A stretch of 64,000 nt of DNA, taken from positions 2,790,001 to 2,854,000 of the forward strand of contig JAGYVD010000006.1 in assembly GCA_021209875.1 (NCBI GenBank). The letters are read 5' to 3'. This stretch comes from Rosellinia necatrix. Its lineage: Eukaryota > Ascomycota > Sordariomycetes > Xylariales > Xylariaceae. The notes beneath the pieces are model-generated. The model ran no database searches. It was given only the letters and a program-made list of their open reading frames with translations, and was not told where the DNA came from. The translations under genes and the position numbers were made by a program. Shown piece by piece: positions 56,701-64,000 of the stretch. Positions within the stretch are counted from its first letter, which is position 1, and the number at the start of each line of letters is the position of its first letter.

Positions 56701-59700
56701 AGGCGAATTTCCCAAGTACGTCTCATAGTCGCTTTCTTCTTTTCGTCTGCTTGCTTGTACACAATGAGCTCTTCGAGTTCGGCAAGCATCTGTACTCGTA
56801 CCACAACTTGATAGGCACGATTATATGACTCGCTCACAAGAGCACTAAGCTCTGTATCTAATCCTTCGCGTGCTTGCTGGATGTTTGTAGTGGCCTCCCG
56901 GAATTGGTTACGGTGAAGAGCAAGAATGGCTCCAAAGAATGAACGATCAGGTGAATTACGTCTCATGGACGACAGATAGATTTCCATCGAATCCCACTTG
57001 CCTAAACTCCACGCCGCGGCGGTGGCGAGAGGCGCAATGCGTCGTTGTACATCGGGCGCTGAGTTGGCCCAAGTGCTGCCTGCCAGATTGGCGAGTGCAT
57101 CCCATTCCGTGAGAGCATGTAGACATCGCATCTTACCCATGACAATGTCAATTGGAACTGCTTGGTTTGTTGGGATCTCTCGTTCTCTCTTGTTATAAAA
57201 TTGTAAAGCTTCCTCCCATCGCTCTAGCTTCTCAAACCATGTTTCCCGAAGCTGAATACCATCCTTATACAGCTGCGCCTTGCGAAGAATGCCAATGGCT
57301 GCATCGTATTGTTGAAGTTGGTTATTAATCACAATCAATGCCTCCACGGCTGGGCCGCTTTGATCTTGTAAGAATTCCAGCTCTTTATAATGCAAGGCTT
57401 TGGCGTAGGCATGACAACGAGCAGCTTCTCGGCCGAGGATCCTTATATCAATAGGTAGCGCCTTGTCATCATGTTCCATGAACTCAGCGAGGTTAAGGAG
57501 AAGGCCGAGTAGGTCCGGAGGAACGTTCTCAGAGCGGATAGTATTCTCAATATTTTGGATCAGTTCGTCTTGGAATTGTTCGTAAAGTTCGCTCCAGCAT
57601 GAGACAAATGCGGAATTGAACAACTCTCTCGCAAGAGGCAGGTATACGCTGGCAAGGGAAGCACAGGCTCGTAGAGCGTGGTTAGGAGATTCGGTCAGGA
57701 GTGTAGTGCTAAACCTCCGTAGCCATTCTTGCCAATCTTCTTTCGTAGATTTGCCTCTTGTATCCCAGGCACCTTTGAGATGGATAGCGTTCATCTCAAG
57801 TTTCTTATTGCCCAGCTCAGCAAAGGCGGGCTCGTCAACTTGGTCGTGAAAGCGGGGTTCAGAACTTAAATCTTGCGGCAATACCTCGCCTTTCTGCAGT
57901 TTGGAGACAAGAAGATCATAATTTTGATGCTGTATTGGGCTTCGCTGGAGGACCTTATTGACTGTGCCCGCAAAATGTAGATAATCCTTGCCCAGTTGTT
58001 GGATGAGGGCACAGAGCGTATCTAATGCGGCTACACGCAAAGATATCTCACCGCTCGCAAGAATCCTCGCGAGTGGATGAATGATTTTCGCAGCATAATC
58101 ATTCAGGTTCACTTGCCGAGAAATTTTGCCAATGGTGTCGATCGCCAATTTCCTCAGAAATGTTGGTTGGCCTTGTTTTTCAAAGGCGCGCACGATGACG
58201 GGTATAATCAAATGCATATACTCCTCGGCACTGGATCCAAAGACCAAGAGCGCGTGCAAAACTTTCTCCGAGGGGATCCTCTTAGTAGTTGAATCCTTTT
58301 CGAAGACGCCAAGCATCATCGGCAACAAGCCAGCCAGGTAAATCTTGAACTCGCCTTCTAATGATCTCGAGATTGCTTCAACTAGCGATAAAATGGTGCT
58401 TTGGAGAGATGGTGAGGTGTCCCAGTACTCCTGAAGTATCTCTACAATAGACGGTAAGTAGCCCCTGATGTGCTGTCGCACAATGCTAACCAACGTAGCC
58501 AGCTGGTTGAAGTATGATTCAAGACGATTCTGGTTCGAGCTTCTTATTACCAACAGGAATGCGGGGATAATACGGTCTAGAAACGAGACACATTCCAATC
58601 CCAGAGTTCGAAAAATATTCATGATGGCTTCGATAACGGCAGCATGGTGTTGGGCAAGAGATTGGTCCTTCAGAATGTTCAACAGAGCGTTGATAACAAC
58701 GGTTGGGTAATACTCCTTATTCGACGGGGTAAGTCCAGTCATCATTAGCGAAATATCGGTCATACGATTTGTCTCTATGCTCCTCTTTGCATCAGGAGCG
58801 CGCTCTTCAACTTGCTACACATAAGTTTGTCAGTCACATACGCGCAGCACCAAATTAAAAAGTGTTAACACGAAATAAAAATGGTGGGCTATATAGACTT
58901 GAATACTTCACTTAAGAGAGATTTAATGAGGAAGAGGAGAGAGGAGAGGAAGATTTATCCATACCTGATGTCTATAAGGATCCAAGGCGCCTAGGATACC
59001 CATCAACTTGATGGTCTCTTGGCGCAAAGGTCCACGCTGGGGTTCAGCCCGGATGATATTCTGTAATAATTCTAGAAGTTGCGGGTATTCTAGATAAGGA
59101 TCTATGACATAGCCTGAGTTACTGGCAAGTTGGCCCAGTGTATGAAGCGCAGCTTCTCGCTTGGCAACAGAGCTTTGGTCTCGCAAAGCATCAATAATAA
59201 TCGGCATCAACTTGTCTTTGTAGGGGAGCATATCCTCGCCACCAACCGTTGCTAGCTCGCCAATTGCCTTCAAAATCGTAGCAGCAACGGTAGGATTCGG
59301 TTCATTTGCCTTGGGAAGAAGCACGGATACCATAGGGTCGACATATGGTTTAATCAAGCCCTGCGCATTTTGTACTAGGAGGCTGAGCAGCTTAGCGCTC
59401 TCTTCTTTATTTCGTGCTACGTCCGAGAACTCTAGCTCTGTAAGCATCTGGATAAGCGTCTTTCGCAACGATGGGACGACATAAGCAGGATTATGCCGAG
59501 CCAAGCGTCCTATGATGGCGATAGCTACCTCGCGAATGCCGAAAATTTCGTCGTTTAGGGCGAAGAAAAGTGTACGGATATTCTCTGCTTTGGCTAGATG
59601 GGGGTCAAATCGTTCATCGAGAGCAGCCAAAACAACCCGTCGAATGTAGGGCTCAGGGTCGGATACACCAACTGTTAGTAGCTTTCCTATGACATCGCCG

Positions 59701-61543
59701 ACAACTTGGAGAGCGTGATGACTAGTCTGATTGACGATCGGGTCGCGTACGTAGAGTTGGCAGCAGGTTAGTGCAGCTGCTTCTCGGACTTCGGGGTCGT
59801 CATCCTCAACGTATTTAATTGCGACGTCTCGTACGAACTCGTTCAAGATGTGGCCCGAGAAGTCAAAACTCCCCAGGGTGTTCAGTGCCAGCTTAACCTC
59901 GGCCTTCCGGCTCTCATACATCTGAGGATCCTTACTATCCTTTGGAATAATCGGGACCGCGGACAGGGTATTGGGAGTAGGGGCGCCCAGAGGTTTGAAA
60001 GGTTCTCCACACAACACTTTGCTGAGCATATCTAGTAACCTTTCTTGGATGGTGGCTTTGACAGGGGGTATGTAAAACGCCATATCAACGAGAGCCTGGG
60101 TGAGCTTAGGGGTCAGCTCGCAAGCAAATATAGGGTCCAGTAAAGCCTCCATATACTTGCTCAGAGTCTGGCCCACAGCAACCGCCAATCGACTGATGCA
60201 GTCAAAGACAGGGTCCACGGAACCTCGCTTGCGGGACTGGAGACTGAGGCCTTCTCGTACGTAGATTAGGACACCATCTAGATATGGCGCAATTGCACTC
60301 TTGACCGAGTTGGCTATGTTCCCGATTGCCAAGAAGGCGTCGTTGCGTTCCCCCCCCTTTTTTAGCATGCTAGAGAGGAAAAGCATGAACTTGTGCAGAT
60401 AAGTGAGCGCAAAATCGGCGGGCGAATAGTTAGCTAGGTCCGGGATAAGAGCCACAACCGTCTTCCGAATGGTCGGGTCACGGTGATCTTTGTGTCGAAA
60501 GACGATGTCGCATGCTTCTTGATAGTGGCTTTGCATAAACATGCCACCTTGCTCCAAGAGTTCCCCCAGCACCAATAGAGAAGCATGAATGCTCTCAACG
60601 GTGTTCATTTTAAGGCCTACCAACGTCTCGGTGTACATTTTGGTCATCCAGGTCTGTTTCATTTCTTGGTCGCGTTCCCTAATAATGCGGAAACAAGCAC
60701 AGACAGTCTCCCCTGCGGTAGTCCGAATAAGATTGCGCGGGTCTCGGAGACCAACCCATATCAGGTCAAAGATAAGGCCAACATAAGCATACATGAGCGT
60801 CGGGGCATTTCGGGCGAGCTCACGGAGGACCAGGACGGCGCTATATCTCTTCTCTTCGATCCTATCAGATTGGAGCCATTCCAGCGCGGTCTTGACTTCA
60901 GATTCGACAAGCTCGGAGATGAGGGACCCTCCTGGACGACACAACTTTCCCAGGGCGATGGCAGCCGGCTGCATAGGCACGATATCCTTGCCCCTCAGTA
61001 TAGTCTTGAGATTCGCGGTAAAACGGGTGTATTTAGCGGTGACATCGACACCGTCGAAGTCCACAAGGGCATCGAGGGCATAAATGCCGCCTAGTCGCTC
61101 GGAGGAATCATTTCCGTGCAAGATTAGGTTGGTGATTTTGTTGTTGACCGAGTTGTAGAACCCGAGGAAGTTTTCGGAGGGGAAGTCTACAAGCGTGTGG
61201 CCGCGTGGTTAGCAACGGCGGGCGTAGTGAAGACGGTGATCATGAGGATAGTGACGGCTGGGAGGGAAGGGGGGACGTGAAAGCAAACATGCATACCTCG
61301 ATGACAGGCCACCACCAAATCCCTCAACTGGACGGCAGCTCGCCGCCGCACGTCATCACCGGCCCTGTTCCGGGAGCAGAGTGTCAGCAATGCCGTGGTC
61401 GGCTCTGGAGCTTCCGAAAGCAAAATAAAAATAAAAATGATTAAAATAAATCAGATGGAGCATAATGGTAAGGCTCACCTCGACTTGAGGTCCCTAGTGA
61501 TAGATTCGAGGCTGTCCAGGGCCAGCTGCTGTTGTTGCGCCAT
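53799..61543 (-). CDS. TOR2: TOR, phosphatidylinositol-kinase-related growth controller
   Basis: Ser/Thr kinase at the centre of TORC1/TORC2, linking nutrients to growth; filamentous fungi usually have one. Exons: 61543-61479, 61364-61297, 61186-58965, 58814-54327, 54254-53799; 2432 aa, phases close and length fits the family. The start is MAQQQQLALDSLESI. Long HEAT-repeat arrays (GGIYALDALVDFDG, EDDDPEVREAAAL, TLGQLASNSGYVIDPY) precede the FAT region. The FRB domain is near residues 1870-1970 (VLWHEQWHEAIEEASRLWF) and keeps the Ser whose mutation gives rapamycin resistance in other TORs. The kinase follows, with LKGHEDIRQDERVMQLFGL, GLGDRHPSNLMLD and HIDFGDCFE (about 2195-2225). The last exon carries FIHDPLLTWRL, a variable linker and the FATC end HYIGWCSFW. 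The first two coding exons are only 65 and 68 nt. Confidence 0.97.
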
Positions 61544-62803
61544 GATGGGCAGTAAGAGAGAATATGGACGCCCTCAGCCGCGTGCCAGACAGCTTCAGGA
61601 TAGCGATTTACTGCTGCATCAAGGATGGAACAGATCGCTTGCGATACTGGATCGCAAAGCGGTGTTGGTAGATAGGGGGGTTGGTAGAGAAATGTGGAGA
61701 GCCCTGCACAATCTGTGAACTGTAAAGGGCAACGAAATGGGGAGGCAGTTGGGTTGATTCAAGTTGTTTCCTGCAAGGCAAGTGAAGGTGAACTGTGATG
61801 ATGGGGGTAGTAAATGAGGTTGTTGGTAGTGTGGGTACAGAGGTTAGGTAAGTGTACCGGGTGCCCAGATCCTCAGTCGATCTGTCTGGGGGGGGGGCTC
61901 TTCACTTCTAAAAATTTCGGGGATGGGAGCGGTAAGTACGGTTTACAGCAGGTGCGTGCGTGGGTACTCTGTACCTCCACCTCCCTGTACTCCCTTGCAT
62001 GCTTAGCAGTGCTGGGACAACTTGGAAGTCACCTGCTTCAACTCCCTTAAGTAGGTAGAGATGATAGGTATATAGGAAGTAACTAACTGGTTACCTACCT
62101 ACGTACCCGGGTAGCTCTGAAGAAGTTGGTGTATTCGGCCGTTTGCCTAAGCAAGCCTATTATTGGGTGTATCGTGGTCTCGTGGTTTTCCTATCCTTAG
62201 TCTCGTGTCTCGTTTCCACCGTATCAAAACTATGACGAGGTACCTAAGGTATCCATTGGTTATCTAGGGGTTTGATGAATGCCATAATGTAAGTAATAGC
62301 GAACATCATTCAAGAACTTACTGTGGGAGAGATGTCCTTGTGGGTGCTGTAAATCTTTTTTAGAGCATGCACGATCGAACTGTAGGCTACAGTGCTCCCA
62401 CTAACTACCTAATGCATAAGGAACCAAGTGGGGGCTGCCTAGGTGCCTACAGTAGTACCTAGGTAGGTAGGTACTTGACAGGTAAGTGCCCACCTAAGTA
62501 ACTAAGTGAGGAGAGCCAACTACAACTTTGAACATCCTCACCTCTACGATCAAATCAATAACTACAAGTATTGCATCAACATCGAAACAACCATTGCACA
62601 ACCCCTTTAGTTCCAGCCCACTGGAAAGCCTCATATAATCTCTTATTAGCGTACCACCCATAAAATACCTTGACTGCATCTTGTTGCAATCGCCTTCTAT
62701 TCAATTCCCGTCAGTCAGCGACATCGGACTGCGAACAATACCGCCCACCCCCAGCCTAGAGCCAAAGAACAAGAAACCAGACGAGAACACGCCAGCCATC
62801 CCC
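61544..62803. promoter_or_regulatory. Shared upstream region of TOR and RTF2
   Basis: Divergent promoters. TAGGTA-type words near 62040-62110 and 62455-62500; a G9 run near 61890. No gene seen. Confidence 0.5.
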
Positions 62804-63703
62804 ATGGGTAACGATGGCGGCTCGATCCCGAAGCGGCGCGAGCTCGTCAAAGAAGCCGCCCGCCTCCCGACTGCCTCGGAGCTGAAAGCGACGGCCCTCG
62901 AGTCCCTGACGCACGCCTGGTCGACATGTCCGATATCGTCCGAGCCGCTGGACCCCCATAACACCGTGTCGGACGCGCGGGGGTGCCTGTACAACTACGA
63001 GACGGTGCTGCGATGCCTGATCCCCGGCGCGGACGAGTCCCCCGAGGACGGGCAGTCGCAGGAGGCGGCCGAGTTCGCGCGCTCCGGCATCCGCTCCCTC
63101 AAGGACGTCGTCAAGCTGCGGTTCGCCGTGCGCAGGGACGAGAGGCGCGGCGAGATCCGCACCTGCCCGCTGAGCATGAAGGAGCTGGGCGCCGCCACGC
63201 GCGCGGTATACGTCGTGCCGTGCGGCCACGTGTTCGCCGAGGCCGTGATGAAGGAGCTTCTCGCGGCCGAGGAGGGCGAGCAGGCGACCGCGGCCGAGGG
63301 GAAGACGAGTCGGTGCCCCGAGTGCAGCGAGGCGTTCGTGATCCGTGACATAGTCCCCGTCCTCCCGGTAGATGAATCCGATATCGACAGATGCGCAGCG
63401 CGCGCAGAAGAGCTTCGGGCTTCGGGCCTAGCGCATAATTTAAAGAAGGATAAGAGCGCAAGTAGCAAGAAGAAAAAGCGCAAGGCGGCAGAAGAAGAAG
63501 AAGGAGGAGGAGGAGGCGGTAAATCTACCAATAATACAGCAAATAGCGACAGCCTAGCACAAAAAGAAAAGAGGCAAAAGAAGGATCGGGACGGTATCTC
63601 GAGCCGCATCAACAATTCGATGACAGCTACACTCACTGCTAAGGTCTTAGCGGAACAGGATCAACGGAATAGGCAAAGGAAGCTTGCAGGTACGGTACGG
63701 TGA
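62804..63703 (+). CDS. RTF2: RTF2, replication termination factor 2
   Basis: Nuclear protein with two RING-like halves; in fission yeast it stabilises forks stalled at RTS1 and affects splicing, in humans it is a replisome regulator. Single exon, 299 aa. The start ATG at 62804 is in good context and gives the conserved MGNDGGSIPKRRELVKEAAR; the open frame further upstream has no ATG. First half: STCPISSEPLD (Cys42) and GCLYNYETVL. Second half: RTCPLSMKEL, VVPCGHVFAEAVMKEL, SRCPECSEAF. The rest is Lys-rich (KKDKSASSKKKKRKAAEEEE) with a Gly run, likely nuclear-localising and disordered. The 5' two thirds are very rich in G/C-ending codons; the 3' third is not. Confidence 0.93.
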   Translation: MGNDGGSIPKRRELVKEAARLPTASELKATALESLTHAWSTCPISSEPLDPHNTVSDARGCLYNYETVLRCLIPGADESPEDGQSQEAAEFARSGIRSLKDVVKLRFAVRRDERRGEIRTCPLSMKELGAATRAVYVVPCGHVFAEAVMKELLAAEEGEQATAAEGKTSRCPECSEAFVIRDIVPVLPVDESDIDRCAARAEELRASGLAHNLKKDKSASSKKKKRKAAEEEEGGGGGGKSTNNTANSDSLAQKEKRQKKDRDGISSRINNSMTATLTAKVLAEQDQRNRQRKLAGTVR

Positions 63704-64000
63704 GAATCGAGAGCCTAGCCAAGAGGACGGCATTATGTTGCAAAGAAATGTATATCAGTTCACGAGGTTACGAAAGATAGGCCGAGCGTCATACAAATCG
63801 CGTATATTGAACAAACCACACGCCCTCTATTGTTTTATCTTCGCCAGTACCGCACCTCTGTACAATTGTAAAACGCATAAAAGCGTATAATATCGGTAAC
63901 CAGACAGCCGGGACTCCATCCTAAGCTCGCCCTATGCCCACTCATAAACCGCTGAGGTCATCACAACTCGTCTTTCACATGGCCTGGCTGTTCGAGCGCC
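63704..64000. other. RTF2 3' flank to window end
   Basis: Nothing recognised. Confidence 0.4.

Noticed and set aside
62756..63636. Antisense and shifted frames over RTF2
   Set aside because: Caused by GC-rich codon use; the RTF2 frame has the conserved start and Cys/His motifs.
1..64000. Secondary-metabolite cluster, CRISPR array or toxin system
   Set aside because: No synthase, tailoring enzyme set, repeat-spacer array or recognisable toxin gene was seen; the transporters stand among housekeeping genes.

Overview
The window is nuclear DNA of a filamentous ascomycete (Pezizomycotina, most likely a Sordariomycete). The genes are split by short introns of about 50-220 bp with GT...AG borders. 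Their closest recognisable relatives are fungal proteins, such as a DOA4-type ubiquitin hydrolase with a rhodanese domain, a GIT1-type permease, GH71 mutanase, spherulin-4 and a dysferlin-domain peroxin. There are no operons. Intergenic DNA is full of TAGGTA/CCTAGG-type simple sequence. I rebuilt exon structures by eye: the reading phase had to close across every intron and known family motifs had to join up. Exact start codons and a few splice sites remain inferred.

Layout, left to right: a DOA4/USP8-like deubiquitinase (minus, C-terminus off the left edge) lies head to head with the ESCRT-0 subunit VPS27 (plus). Then come HBS1 (ribosome rescue GTPase, plus) and KAR2/BiP (ER Hsp70 ending in HDEL, plus). 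A GIT1-like glycerophosphoinositol/phosphate permease (minus) contains a 19-nt micro-exon. It is followed by a very GC-rich spherulin-4/GH135-type secreted hydrolase (plus), PEX11 (minus), a PRS1-type PRPP synthetase with a long insertion (minus), a BTB/POZ protein (minus), a GCIP-domain protein (plus) and a GH71 alpha-1,3-glucanase (minus). Next are a ZIFL/YCR023C-like MFS transporter (minus), a ten-exon MFS sugar transporter (plus), and a PEX28-32-type dysferlin-domain peroxin (minus). A large fungal protein of unknown function (four exons, 1042 aa, minus) and a decayed aminoglycoside-phosphotransferase-like pseudogene (plus) follow. The right end holds the complete TOR kinase gene (minus, about 2432 aa) and RTF2 (plus).

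These are housekeeping genes of endosomal sorting, translation quality control, ER folding, peroxisome number, nucleotide synthesis and growth control, interleaved with transport and cell-wall genes. I see no secondary-metabolite cluster, CRISPR array, rRNA or convincing tRNA.

The most notable non-genic items are two short LTR-like insertions (131 and 108 bp). They start TG, end CA, share sequence throughout, and each is flanked by its own perfect 5-bp target duplication. Other items worth a second look are a GC-AG intron in VPS27, the 1042-aa orphan protein, and the broken kinase-like pseudogene.
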